DNA from: Nostoc linckia FACHB-104
GTDB taxonomy: Bacteria > Cyanobacteriota > Cyanobacteriia > Cyanobacteriales > Nostocaceae
Assembly: GCF_014696615.1 (NCBI RefSeq)
Contig: NZ_JACJQJ010000025.1
Location: forward strand, 49,464 to 113,463
Length of the DNA stretch: 64,000 nucleotides
Direction of reading: 5' to 3'
The notes under the pieces were generated by a model, which worked only from the letters and a program-made list of their open reading frames with translations, did not search any database and was not told the DNA's origin. Shown here in pieces: positions 38,267 through 46,890 of the stretch; position 1 is the stretch's first letter; each line of letters starts with the position of its first letter. Made by a program: the position numbers and the translations under genes.

Positions 38267-38986
38267 TTAACCGACAAGTATTGCTTCCCACTCTGATGGC
38301 GAAAGGGGTTGTACAACTAACTCCATCTCAAAGCGATCGCTCGCGGCAGCCATTAAAGCTGTAATAATTGTTTCTACACTCAAATTTTGGGGTAATTTTA
38401 CCTGCGTCCAAGATTCTGCACCAAATACCTGGGCAAATAATTCCGCATCTTGGTTTAACCGCATAGAACCATGTTGTAAAATTGCCCCAGCGCGTCGCAG
38501 TTGGGCGCTACCAATGAGTTTTCCGCCATCGTTTAGGACTAAATCTGCACCAGTAGCAGTCCCAAAACAGTTAGGGTTATGAATATAGCCTCGCCCAGCA
38601 TTACCATAGTGCAATTCTACGCCGAGCGATCGCCAACCTTGAATTAAAAACTCACAAATTTTTTGGTAAGCTTGCAAGCGATCGCCTACTAATCCAGATG
38701 TAACGACAGTATAAGTTAAATCGCCTTGGTGCAATACTGCTCTGCCACCACTAGGACGGCGTACTAAGTCTAATTTTTCACCTTGCCAAATTAGATTTTC
38801 CCAGAATTGTGGATATTGGCGTTGATGATAGCCTAAAGAAATCGCGGCTGGCGACCAAGTATAAAATCGCAGAGTTGGGGGATGGTTTCCAGTCTGGTGC
38901 TGTTCTAGTAACCAGCTGTCAATCGCCATTTGTACGTTACCAGCAGCTGCTATTAAGGGAATTAGTCGCCAGATTTTAGAGTTCAA
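38267..38986 (-). CDS. LipM/LplA-type lipoate-octanoate transferase
   Basis: Annotated from a TTG at 38986, giving 239 residues beginning MNSKIWRLIPLIAAAGNVQMAID, the expected family N-terminus. The frame stays open for 82 more codons through a 21-bp repeat array that I do not regard as coding. Family motifs are RFYTWSPAAISLGYHQ, RRPSGGRAVLHQGDLTYTVV, NPNCFGTATGADLVLNDGGKLIGSAQLRRAGAILQHGSMRL. The Cys of NCF and the Lys of GGKLIGSAQ match the catalytic pair of LipM-type octanoyltransferases rather than LplA alone. It should transfer octanoyl or lipoyl groups to lipoyl domains. Start is uncertain and no ribosome-binding site is evident. Confidence 0.75.
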   Translation of the reverse strand: MNSKIWRLIPLIAAAGNVQMAIDSWLLEQHQTGNHPPTLRFYTWSPAAISLGYHQRQYPQFWENLIWQGEKLDLVRRPSGGRAVLHQGDLTYTVVTSGLVGDRLQAYQKICEFLIQGWRSLGVELHYGNAGRGYIHNPNCFGTATGADLVLNDGGKLIGSAQLRRAGAILQHGSMRLNQDAELFAQVFGAESWTQVKLPQNLSVETIITALMAAASDRFEMELVVQPLSPSEWEAILVG

Positions 38987-39305
38987 GAGTCGGAAGATGG
39001 TGATTGGAAGTGGGACTTTTGAGTTCAGAAGATGAAAGTTGGAGTTCAGAAGGCGAACTTTCGAGTTCAGAAGGTGAACGTTGGTGATTGGAAGTGGAAC
39101 TTTCGAGTTCCAAAGGTGAACGTTGAGGATTGGAAGGCGAACTTTCGAGTTCCGAAGGTGAACGTTGAGGATTGGAAGGCGAACTTTCGAGTTCCGAAGG
39201 TGAACGTTGGAGTTCAGAACGCGGACTTTCAAGTTCAGAAGGTGAAAGTTGGAGTTCAGAACGCGAACCTTCGAGATTAGAAGTCAAACTTTCGAGATTC
39301 AAAGG
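38985..39305. repeat. Array of about fifteen 21-bp repeats (42-bp higher-order unit)
   Basis: Degenerate 21-bp units of type GAGTTCAGAAGGTGAACGTTG alternate with variants containing GATTGGAAG, producing a 42-bp higher-order period. Because 21 is a multiple of three, three frames stay open on both strands, each reading a different heptapeptide repeat. It abuts the start of the LipM-like gene. Confidence 0.85.
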
Positions 39306-39466
39306 CGAAAGCTAAGAATTTTTTCTGAATTTATTGCTCCTTAAACACAGCCAATTCCCAAAATATCAAAATTGTAGTGGCACAGCACCGATTAAATGTT
39401 GATTTTAGCGAAAGTCTTTGGATGCTGTGCCCCTAATTAGCGGATAACTTCAGCCTTGGTGATGAT

Positions 39467-39946
39467 TTACGCTGCGCCAAACTTAGATTGTAAGGCTTCG
39501 TCATTGTTATCTGCGATAGTTGCCACAATCGTAATGAGGCGGGAGACTTCGCCAGGGGATAATTCTGCTAGTGTTCTTGTGGAGATGACGACAACTTGGT
39601 TTTCAATAATGCCGAAACGTGCTTCAAAGGTGCTGCTACAGTTTAACTCTAGTAAATATCGCATCAACTCGGGTTCATTTTTCGCAGGTAACTTTAGTAC
39701 CGTAGACCAAACCGTGATTGTATCCTCATCACTTGTACCACTAAGTTGCACAAAGACTTCCACACTCCCGTATTTAAACTTCCACTGATAATTACCGTCT
39801 GGGGTGTGGTTAACCATTGCACTGTCATCTTGTTCCAAGCTATCGATGACATTTTCAATAACTTCTACATGGTTAATACTCGCATTCTCCACAATGAGAT
39901 CCTCGACGAGTTCGTTGTTGGGTAGGGTTTCTTGGTAACTTGCCAT
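39467..39946 (-). CDS. YbjN domain-containing protein
   Basis: 159 residues. The core (about 35-150) has NYQWKFKYGSVEVFVQLSGTSDEDTITVWSTVLKLP, then LMRYLLELNCSSTFEARFGIIENQVVVISTRTLAELSPGEVSRLITIVATIADN, the arrangement of the YbjN (type III secretion chaperone-like) fold. The N-terminal 30 residues are acidic. Cytosolic. The family is common in cyanobacteria, without a settled function. No operon partner. Confidence 0.8.
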   Translation of the reverse strand: MASYQETLPNNELVEDLIVENASINHVEVIENVIDSLEQDDSAMVNHTPDGNYQWKFKYGSVEVFVQLSGTSDEDTITVWSTVLKLPAKNEPELMRYLLELNCSSTFEARFGIIENQVVVISTRTLAELSPGEVSRLITIVATIADNNDEALQSKFGAA

Positions 39947-40192
39947 ACAGATTTTTTTCTGAATATCCTTACTGATTTATCTACACATACTTTATAGCTT
40001 GTCAACGCAACTAGTTTTAGCTCCTAAGGTGATAGTCTGGTTTTCAGCCATGTCAGGATTTAAGGGGGAAAGGGGAAAGGGAGAAAGGGGAAAGGGGGAA
40101 AACAAGAACCATTCACCCTTAACCCTTACCCTTTCACCCTTCCCCAAACCTATTTCACTTTGACTGAAAACGCCTACTAAGATTACGCGCCT

Positions 40193-41245
40193 ATGTCTTC
40201 TGTGTTTGAAACTCTGCAAAGTCGTGATGTTCGTCAGTTGGGAATTAACCCCAATCACTGGTATGTGGTTGCTCGTAGTAGTGAAGTAACAAATCAGCCT
40301 GTAGGTGTGGTAATTTGGCAACAGGCGATCGCGCTTTATCGAGATAGTAGCGGCAAAGTTCACGCTTTAGAAGACCGTTGTCCGCACCGCCAAGTTAAAC
40401 TCAGTCATGGACAAGTCGTTGATAATGACTTGGAATGTGCTTATCACGGTTGGCGTTTCGATGCATCAGGAGAATGTGCAGCCGTTCCCTACCTCGCAGA
40501 AAATCAGAAACTCCCAAATTGTAAAATTCGCCGTTACCAAGTCAAAGAACAAGACGGTTTTATTTGGCTGTTTCTGGGAAATGCAGAACCATCTGTAGAA
40601 CCTCTAGGTTTACCGGAATGGGAACATCTTAATTACATTGCCACAGTTTCAGTTATTAACTGTAATGCTCATTATTCTTATTTAATTGAAAACCTGATGG
40701 ATATGTATCACGGACATTTACATCAGGATTTACAAGCTTGGGCATCAGCAGCTTTACAAGATATTGATGAAGATGCTAATCGTGTAGATGCTCATTATAC
40801 AGCCCAAAGTTACTATAAAATAGACAAAATTTGGTCAATATCTCAGCTATTTTTCCCCGCATTGCGGCGCTTACACCCTGAACCGTTAGATGTAAGTTAC
40901 ATTTATCCCCATTGGGTTTCCACATTAGGAAAAGATTTTAAAATTTACTGTCTGCTTTGTCCAATCAGTGCAACACAAACAAAAGCTTATTTAATACATT
41001 TCACATCATTAAATGCTTTTTGGCGATTGCATAAATTACCTGTATGGTTTCGGCGGTTTGTCAAAGATAGCTTATTTGGTGCAGCGCAAAAGTTACTTGA
41101 TGGTTTGGTAATTCAAGACGTGAAGATGATTGAAGAGGAACAGCAGGCTTATTTACAAAATCCAGAAAGGCGAAATTACGAGTTAAATCGAGCTTTGGTA
41201 AGCGTGCAAAGGCTGATGAGAATTCAGGCTGAAAAGATAGATTAA
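40193..41245 (+). CDS. Rieske-type aromatic-ring oxygenase alpha subunit
   Basis: 350 residues. The N-terminal Rieske [2Fe-2S] domain is complete: C63-P-H65 and C82-A-Y-H85. The catalytic mononuclear iron site is in NLMDMYHGHLH (D170, H173, H177), with a third ligand later. The family includes the cyanobacterial and plant PaO/CAO-like oxygenases as well as VanA/toluene-type enzymes; the substrate cannot be read here. No separate reductase or ferredoxin gene is adjacent. The start ATG is preceded by AT-rich sequence without a strong Shine-Dalgarno. The toxin-antitoxin pair begins 32 bp downstream. Confidence 0.85.
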   Translation: MSSVFETLQSRDVRQLGINPNHWYVVARSSEVTNQPVGVVIWQQAIALYRDSSGKVHALEDRCPHRQVKLSHGQVVDNDLECAYHGWRFDASGECAAVPYLAENQKLPNCKIRRYQVKEQDGFIWLFLGNAEPSVEPLGLPEWEHLNYIATVSVINCNAHYSYLIENLMDMYHGHLHQDLQAWASAALQDIDEDANRVDAHYTAQSYYKIDKIWSISQLFFPALRRLHPEPLDVSYIYPHWVSTLGKDFKIYCLLCPISATQTKAYLIHFTSLNAFWRLHKLPVWFRRFVKDSLFGAAQKLLDGLVIQDVKMIEEEQQAYLQNPERRNYELNRALVSVQRLMRIQAEKID

Positions 41246-41277
41246 TTTCTCAAGCGCTGACTAATGACAATGAAATC

Positions 41278-41622
41278 ATGGAAGTACAACCAAGAGAGAT
41301 TAGACGCTATATAGCACCAGATGGCAAAATTCCCTTTGCAGACTGGCTTGAATCTCTGCGAGATAGGAGAGCTAAGGCTAAAATCAAAGAGAGGCTAAAA
41401 CGAGTCAGTCTGGGAAATTTAGGAGATTATAAATCAGTTGGAAACGGTGTTTTTGAACTCAGAATTGATTATGGGCCTGGCTATCGAGTGTACTTTGGTC
41501 AAATAGGCTCAACGATTGTGCTTCTTCTTCTGGGTGGAGATAAAAGTACTCAAGAACAAGATATTCAAAAGGCGCATGAGTATTGGTCAGAATATGAAGA
41601 GAGTGAAAATGCGGACAAGTGA
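41278..41622 (+). CDS. HigB/Gp49-like RelE-superfamily toxin
   Basis: 114 residues. The RelE/ParE-superfamily pattern of addiction-module killer proteins (TIGR02683 type) is clear: FADWLESLRDRRAKAKIKERLKRVSLGNLGDYKSVGNGVFELRIDYGPGYRVYFGQIGSTIVLLLLGGDKSTQEQDIQKA. Members usually cleave ribosome-bound mRNA. Toxin precedes antitoxin, as in higBA systems, and their ends overlap by 14 bp, so translation is coupled. The gene follows the Rieske oxygenase closely and may be read through from it. Confidence 0.85.
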   Translation: MEVQPREIRRYIAPDGKIPFADWLESLRDRRAKAKIKERLKRVSLGNLGDYKSVGNGVFELRIDYGPGYRVYFGQIGSTIVLLLLGGDKSTQEQDIQKAHEYWSEYEESENADK

Positions 41623-41905
41623 TAGCTATCAAGAATACCTGATCGAATCTCTTCAAGAACCTGAGGAGGCTGCTGCATATATTGAAGCAATATTGGAGGC
41701 TGAAAATCCTGAAAAAGAACTGCTATCATCAGCGCTGAAAGATATCATTGATGCCAGGCTAGGAATGAACAGTCTTTCAGAACAAGCACAAATAACCTGG
41801 GAACAACTAAACAAGATGTTGTTAGAAAGTGGTGGCGCTGAAATTTACAAGCTGTTGGCACTCCTCGATATTTTGGGGTTGAGAATATCAGTCAATATCA
41901 AATAA
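41609..41905 (+). CDS. HigA/TIGR02684-type antitoxin
   Basis: 98 residues from the ATG at 41609; an ATG at 41594 would add five. It has a Ser/Thr-rich start, then LIESLQEPEEAAAYIEAILE and helices LLSSALKDIIDARLGMNSLSEQAQI that form the DNA-binding helix-turn-helix of addiction-module antidotes. Expected to bind and neutralise the RelE-type toxin and repress the pair's promoter. The last codons (ISVNIK, stop) are duplicated in the downstream spacer. Confidence 0.83.
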   Translation: MRTSDSYQEYLIESLQEPEEAAAYIEAILEAENPEKELLSSALKDIIDARLGMNSLSEQAQITWEQLNKMLLESGGAEIYKLLALLDILGLRISVNIK

Positions 41906-42106
41906 TCATAGAAGTAGTAGGATGCGTTAATAACGCATCCTACAAAGATTTGGCTTTTATAATATCAGTGAATATTAAATAATAATAGCACCTACCTAAC
42001 TTCAGGCAGGTGCTATATCTTTACATTTAATTTCAGGGATAAATAATATCTTCAAAAGCTCCCTGAACTTTACTAATAAAGAATTATCAATTAATACCCT
42101 ACGACT
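41906..42106. other. Spacer with hairpins and a duplicated antitoxin 3' end
   Basis: Holds a perfect 12-bp inverted repeat (GTAGGATGCGTT at 41917-41928, AACGCATCCTAC at 41932-41943) and a second copy of the antitoxin end encoding KDLAFIISVNIK-stop (about 41945-41980). A strong hairpin with AGCACCT and AGGTGCT arms (41985-42016) may stop glsB or antitoxin transcripts. Confidence 0.6.
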
Positions 42107-42376
42107 TTAGACAGCGCTACGGTTCAATAAGTTCCACAGGAAAACAGCGATAAGTGCGCCAATCACAGCAACGATGATACCAGTAATGCTAAGAGTCGGA
42201 GCTGTAAGAGCCAACGTTCCCGTAGTAAAGAATATGCCTAAACTACCGCCAATAAAAGCACCGATGATTCCTAGCAGTATGGTTCCGAGGATTCCACCAC
42301 CTTGATGACCTGGATAGATAGCCTTAGCGATCGCACCAGCAATTAGACCTAAAACAATCCAAGCAATTATGTTCAT
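42107..42376 (-). CDS. GlsB/YeaQ/YmgE-type small membrane protein
   Basis: 89 residues with three hydrophobic helices. Motifs such as IAWIVLGLIAGAIAKAIYPGHQGGGILGTILLGIIGAFIGGSLG match the transglycosylase-associated/GlsB family of stress-related inner-membrane proteins. It is a single-gene unit; the long upstream gap should contain its promoter. Confidence 0.88.
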   Translation of the reverse strand: MNIIAWIVLGLIAGAIAKAIYPGHQGGGILGTILLGIIGAFIGGSLGIFFTTGTLALTAPTLSITGIIVAVIGALIAVFLWNLLNRSAV

Positions 42377-43094
42377 TGTTCTTACTTTGATAAGTCACGT
42401 TTTTCTTTGACAATTTAAGATTAGCAATTACAATCACCATATTTAATCTGCCTTGGGAATCAACTATTCATATACCCTAAGAGTAATTAAAATACTTCTA
42501 CTTCTTTTGATATACGCCTCTAACTAAATAGTTAAAAATTTTAAGAAAAAGCTCCTAGCAGGTCTAAGACTAGGGGCTTATAAAATTATTGCTTGGTAAT
42601 AGTAGTATATGTATTTATAGGTACATCTCTCCTCTACTTTAAGAGTTAAGCTGTAGTATTTCTAAAGTATTGTTAACTTTAAGAAAAGCTAGAACAAGAA
42701 GTTACAGCAGTAATAGCCAGATAGTTGGTAATTGGTAGTAAAAAATAGGTAAGCCAGCGCTTAGAAATGGGGATTTATCCCGTGAGTGGCTGGCTTTATC
42801 CTTAGGATGGAATGGGTAGGTAAGAAAAGTTTAATGTAGATTAAAAAATAAAAATTCAAGGTAAAATCTGTCAATGCTGAGGGTAGAGTACCTTTAATCT
42901 TTGATGGTGCGTCAGTGCATTGCGCTACGCGACAACACAGGTGACAATTTATCTTCTTTATGACTTTGGAATGTTGACCCTTGACCCTTAATAAGAGAAT
43001 TTTCATTAAAACTATGTAATGGGGACAACAATTTGCTAAACTCCATCATCTGGAAGGCAAATAGAGTATTGGCAATTCAGGGGAGGGTCGCAAA
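42377..43094. other. 718-bp spacer
   Basis: No coding frame is supported; an 81-codon minus frame (42761-43006) is rejected. Contains a hairpin (AAGCTCCTAG at 42549-42558, CTAGGGGCTT at 42570-42579) and promoters for divergent glsB and the DUF4336 gene. GGGAGG before the DUF4336 start is at 43081-43086. Confidence 0.5.
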
Positions 43095-44324
43095 GTGGCT
43101 CATGATGAACTTGCTGGAAAAGCAGAACTAATTCATCCAAGGGACTTTACATGGTTTTTCTGGTTTACTTTGCCACTCTACCCATACGGGGAACGGCGAA
43201 CCATTCGTAAAGAAGTAATCAAAGATACAATCTGGACTTTTGACCAAATGCAGGGCATTTTCTATGTTGTGGTGCCCATTCGCATGACTGTTGTAAAGCT
43301 AGAAACTGGGGGTCTTTTGGTATATGCTCCCGTTGCACCTACTCCAGAGTGTATCCGATTAGTCAATGAGTTAGTGGCAGAACATGGTGATGTAAAGTAT
43401 ATTATTTTGCCGACTATCTCAGGATTAGAACACAAGGTTTTCGTCGGCCCCTTTGCGAGATTCTTTCCACAAGCACAGGTTTTTGTTGCTCCCAGCCAGT
43501 GGAGTTTTCCGTTAAATCTGCCACTCAGTTGGTTGGGTTTACCCCGCAAACGAACTCAAATACTTCCCGAAGATAGTCAGAAAACACCTTTTGCCGATGA
43601 GTTTGACTATGCCATACTCGGCCCCATTGATTTAGGGCCTGGTAGATTTGCAGAAGTGGCATTTTTCCACAAGCGATCGCACAGTTTATTAGTCACAGAT
43701 TCAGTAATTTCTGTACCAGAGGAACCGCCTGCGATCGTGCAATTAGACTCATATCCCTTGCTATTCCATGCTAAAGATAATACAAGTGACATTGTTGCAG
43801 ATAATCAAGCAAACCGCCGTAAAGGATGGCAACGGATTTCGCTGTTTGCATTGTATTTTCGCCCCAGCGTGTTGGATATCCCTGGATTCGGTGAAGTCTT
43901 GCGCGATGCTAACAAAGCCCCAGAACGCTCTAAAAAAGCTTATTTTGGCTTATATCCGTTCAAATGGCAACCTGATTGGCAACGCTCATTTGATGCCCTC
44001 AGAGGCGATGGACGTTTATTTGTAGCGCCAATTTTACAGACTCTTATTCTCAACCGCGCACCCCAGGAAACAATTAACTGGGCGGATAAAATAGCAAATT
44101 GGAATTTTGAATGGATTATTCCTTGCCATTTTGATGCCCCAATCAAAGCACAACCGCATCAATTTCGCCAAGCATTCTCATTCTTAGAAAAGCAACCGAT
44201 AAGTGCAGGTTTATTGAACAGTAACACTTATCCTTTACCGGCAGATGATTTTAAAACTCTTCAAGAAATTGACGAGAGTTTAAATAGATTTGGGATTGTA
44301 CCACCAGCGAAAGATAAGGTGTAG
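43095..44324 (+). CDS. DUF4336 protein with metallo-beta-lactamase-like fold
   Basis: 409 residues from the GTG at 43095, preceded 8 nt upstream by GGGAGG. Diagnostic stretches are MTVVKLETGGLLVYAPVAPTPECIRLVNEL, YIILPTISGLEHKVFVGPFARFFP, SHSLLVTDSVISVPEEPP and WIIPCHFDAPIKA. DUF4336 is a divergent relative of the metallo-hydrolase fold that has lost the usual HxHxDH motif, and this holds here. Function unknown. No signal peptide or membrane helix. Confidence 0.8.
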   Translation: MAHDELAGKAELIHPRDFTWFFWFTLPLYPYGERRTIRKEVIKDTIWTFDQMQGIFYVVVPIRMTVVKLETGGLLVYAPVAPTPECIRLVNELVAEHGDVKYIILPTISGLEHKVFVGPFARFFPQAQVFVAPSQWSFPLNLPLSWLGLPRKRTQILPEDSQKTPFADEFDYAILGPIDLGPGRFAEVAFFHKRSHSLLVTDSVISVPEEPPAIVQLDSYPLLFHAKDNTSDIVADNQANRRKGWQRISLFALYFRPSVLDIPGFGEVLRDANKAPERSKKAYFGLYPFKWQPDWQRSFDALRGDGRLFVAPILQTLILNRAPQETINWADKIANWNFEWIIPCHFDAPIKAQPHQFRQAFSFLEKQPISAGLLNSNTYPLPADDFKTLQEIDESLNRFGIVPPAKDKV

Positions 44325-44433
44325 GGTTGGGGATTGGTGATGAGGGAGAGATGGGGGGACAAGGAGACAAGGGGACAAGGGGAAATAACTATTACCAATT
44401 ACCCATTACCCATTACCCATTACCAATGTCTAA

Positions 44434-44546
44434 TATAGCAATCCTAAATGATTTGTGAAATCTGAGCTAAAGGGTTGTTGACAGTCAACAGTCAACAGTC
44501 AACAGCCAAAACCGATATTTTTCACAACTGAAATAGGATTGCTATA
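44434..44546 (-). mobile_element. Intact MITE-like element, copy B
   Basis: Ends TATAGCAATCCTA and TAGGATTGCTATA form perfect 13-bp inverted repeats bracketing 113 bp. The interior contains GTCAACA heptamers and AACCGATATTTTTCACAACTG, which match copy C in reverse orientation. TA dinucleotides at the ends are compatible with a TA target duplication. No coding capacity. Confidence 0.85.
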
Positions 44547-44555
44547 GGTTTAATT

Positions 44556-45068
44556 TTATTTATTAAAATCAATTTTCATAATGAAAGAAGTACCACCTAC
44601 ACGGTTGATGATTTCAGTTCCCTCAACTACTTGCCAGCCCAATCTTTGATATAAATTTAAAGCAGGATTTGAGCTTCTAATGCTGAGTGATATTGATGGG
44701 TAATAGGCTGGTGCGATCGCTAATAAATGATGGAGTAACTGCGTACCTATACCCTGATTTCTATATTCGGGGAGAACTGCGATCGCTAGTTCGGGAGTTT
44801 GATCATCAACATACCCGTATCCTTTATTTTCCTCTGTCAGTAATCGCAACCATGCAGCCCCTACTGGCTGATAACTGGGTATTAAAGCAGCAACATAACC
44901 CATATCGTTTTTGTCATGCCAATTTTTGACATATTTTGCCAAATCTGGATGATGCATCAAATCCTCCACTGTCAAATTGCCTTCTTCTGCTAAATGCGCT
45001 GCTTCATACAGCATTTGCCACAAAAAAGGCTCATCTTCTGGAGTAATTGGGCTAATTACATAATCCAT
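44556..45068 (-). CDS. GNAT-family N-acetyltransferase
   Basis: 170 residues from the ATG at 45068, with AGGA 7 nt upstream; a TTG two codons earlier is less likely. GNAT core: ELAIAVLPEYRNQGIGTQLLHHLLAIA contains the acetyl-CoA-binding QGIGT loop, followed by ISLSIRSSNPALNLYQRLGWQVV. Substrate unknown. It is upstream of a short gap to the PPOX-fold gene on the same strand. Confidence 0.85.
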   Translation of the reverse strand: MDYVISPITPEDEPFLWQMLYEAAHLAEEGNLTVEDLMHHPDLAKYVKNWHDKNDMGYVAALIPSYQPVGAAWLRLLTEENKGYGYVDDQTPELAIAVLPEYRNQGIGTQLLHHLLAIAPAYYPSISLSIRSSNPALNLYQRLGWQVVEGTEIINRVGGTSFIMKIDFNK

Positions 45069-45117
45069 CTTCAAATCCTGTGTACGTAAAATTTACCTAT
45101 TCTTCTCTGTAGCAAAC

Positions 45118-45672
45118 TTAAGGTAAATTGCTCAGTGGAGTAGGTAAACCATCAATGCTGGTGAGATTTTTCTGCTGTTGATATTCTTTAACTCCTTGTT
45201 CGCCTTTTTTAGTTGCCCAATTAACTAATGTCTGGCGCTGGCCTTGATATTCATAAAGTGGTACGCCAAAGCCACAAGAAGTTTGCACACGTTCAATATC
45301 AGCGATGATAATTTGACGAATTCCAGGTAAGGGAGGAAACAGAGGCGCAAAAGCATCCCACTCTGGGGAACCTGGTACAATCGTATACCCCTGCCCATAT
45401 AACCGCAAAATCTTGGCAGGTTCTTGAAAAGCACAAAACAGAAAAGTAATTCGCCCATTTTCTTGTAGATGGGCTGAGGTTTCGTTACCACTACCCGTCA
45501 AATCTAAATATCCTACACGGTTAGGAGAAAGAATGCGGAAACTTTCTAGCCCTTTGGGGGACAAGTTAACATGTCCTGTAGGACTCAAAGGCGCACTACC
45601 TACAAAAAACAGATGTTGAGCAACAATAAATTCTTGTAATTCGTCAGTGATGCAGTCAAATAGTTTAGCCAT
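45118..45672 (-). CDS. Pyridoxamine 5'-phosphate oxidase-like (FMN-binding split-barrel) protein
   Basis: 184 residues. PPOX-type motifs are FFVGSAPLSPTGHVNLSPKG, RVGYLDLTGSGNETSAHLQENGRITFLFCAF and ILRLYGQGYTI, then DIERVQTSCGFGVPLYEYQGQR. Such proteins bind FMN or F420/haem and act as oxidoreductases of small substrates; the exact role is not evident. Same orientation as, and upstream of, the GNAT gene (49-bp gap). Confidence 0.83.
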   Translation of the reverse strand: MAKLFDCITDELQEFIVAQHLFFVGSAPLSPTGHVNLSPKGLESFRILSPNRVGYLDLTGSGNETSAHLQENGRITFLFCAFQEPAKILRLYGQGYTIVPGSPEWDAFAPLFPPLPGIRQIIIADIERVQTSCGFGVPLYEYQGQRQTLVNWATKKGEQGVKEYQQQKNLTSIDGLPTPLSNLP

Positions 45673-45824
45673 AAAATTTTATTTGGTGTTTGTAAACGGG
45701 GATTGGGGATTGGGGATTGGGGATTGGGAAACGGGTAATGGGTAATGGGTATTTCTCCTTGTCTCCTTGTCTCCTCATCTCCCTCATCCCCCTCATCCCC
45801 CTCATCCTCACACCCTGATTCATC

Positions 45825-46790
45825 GTGGAAGAAATCTTTTCATTCGCACAAACTCCTACCATACAAACGATTGACAGTGCAATTGCTCAACAAGCTGGTG
45901 TTGATTTGTCTGTGCTACGCCTCGATGTTATGCACCCATCGGTGAATGGCAATAAGTGGTTTAAGTTAAAGTACAACCTGTTGGAGGCTAGACAGAAAAA
46001 TTTTACGACACTGCTGACCTTTGGTGGTGCTTATTCTAATCACATCTATGCGACTGCGGCGGCGGGAAATCTTTTTGGGTTTCGCACTATTGGTGTAATT
46101 CGAGGGGAAGAGCATTTACCTTTGAATCCTACACTGAGTTTTGCGGTTCAACAAGGTATGGAAATTGTCTACATTGACCGTCAGAAATATCGACAGAGAT
46201 ATACAGCAGAATTGCAAGCAGAATTAAACGAACGCTTTGGTGAAGTATTCATTATTCCCGAAGGTGGCGGGAATTTGAACGGTGTGCGGGGTTGTATGGA
46301 GATATTATCGGGAGATGAGGGGGGAAGGGGACAAGAGGAATTTTGGAAGCAACAATTTGATACTGTATGTGTGGCTTGTGGTACGGGTAGTACTTTGGCG
46401 GGAATTGTACTCTCACTGGAACCAGAACAACGCGTTATTGGGTTTCCTGCGCTGAAAAATGGGGAATTTCTGGCTGAGGAAATAGATAGTTTCCTAAAAA
46501 ATTATCGCGCTTCTGGTTTACCTACAACCAAAAACGCGATCGCATCCTGGGAACTAATATGTAATTACCATATGGGTGGCTATGCCAAGGTAAACGATGA
46601 GTTATTACTATTTGCCCAACAGTTCACCCAAGAACACGGCATACCTCTCGATTATGTCTACACCGCCAAAATGTTTTATGGCGTTATGGATTTACTCAAA
46701 CAGGGATTTTTTCCCCCAGGTATGCGCCTACTGTTAATACACACAGGTGGCTTACAAGGTAATTTGGGGAGGGATTGGACTGGGGACTAG
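45825..46790 (+). CDS. PLP-dependent ACC deaminase/D-cysteine desulfhydrase family enzyme
   Basis: 321 residues from the GTG at 45825. The fold-type II PLP pattern is clear: RLDVMHPSVNGNKWFKLKYNL holds the Schiff-base Lys (GNKWFK), TFGGAYSNHIYATAAAGN, EGGGNLNGVRGCMEI, and VCVACGTGSTLAGI near the phosphate-binding glycine loop. It probably converts D-cysteine to pyruvate, ammonia and sulfide, or ACC to 2-oxobutyrate. A short Gly/Glu-rich stretch (GDEGGRGQEE) in the middle comes from repeat-like sequence. Not linked to other sulfur genes. Confidence 0.86.
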   Translation: MEEIFSFAQTPTIQTIDSAIAQQAGVDLSVLRLDVMHPSVNGNKWFKLKYNLLEARQKNFTTLLTFGGAYSNHIYATAAAGNLFGFRTIGVIRGEEHLPLNPTLSFAVQQGMEIVYIDRQKYRQRYTAELQAELNERFGEVFIIPEGGGNLNGVRGCMEILSGDEGGRGQEEFWKQQFDTVCVACGTGSTLAGIVLSLEPEQRVIGFPALKNGEFLAEEIDSFLKNYRASGLPTTKNAIASWELICNYHMGGYAKVNDELLLFAQQFTQEHGIPLDYVYTAKMFYGVMDLLKQGFFPPGMRLLLIHTGGLQGNLGRDWTGD

Positions 46791-46890
46791 GGACTAGGGA
46801 CTAGGGATTGGGGATTGGGAATTGGGAATTGGGGAGCAGAGGAAGCAGAGGAGAAATCCCCATTACCCATTACCCATTACCCATTACCCA

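Noticed and set aside
38976..39302. Open frames on both strands across the 21-bp array
   Set aside because: They result from a repeat period divisible by three; low-complexity heptapeptides without start signals.
42611..42624. NtcA-like GTA-N8-TAC site
   Set aside because: It matches the core pattern but lacks a -10 element at the expected spacing and is over 200 bp from either gene start; such matches are frequent by chance in AT-rich DNA.
42761..43006. 81-codon minus frame in the glsB to DUF4336 spacer
   Set aside because: No similarity, composition unlike neighbouring genes, no start signal.
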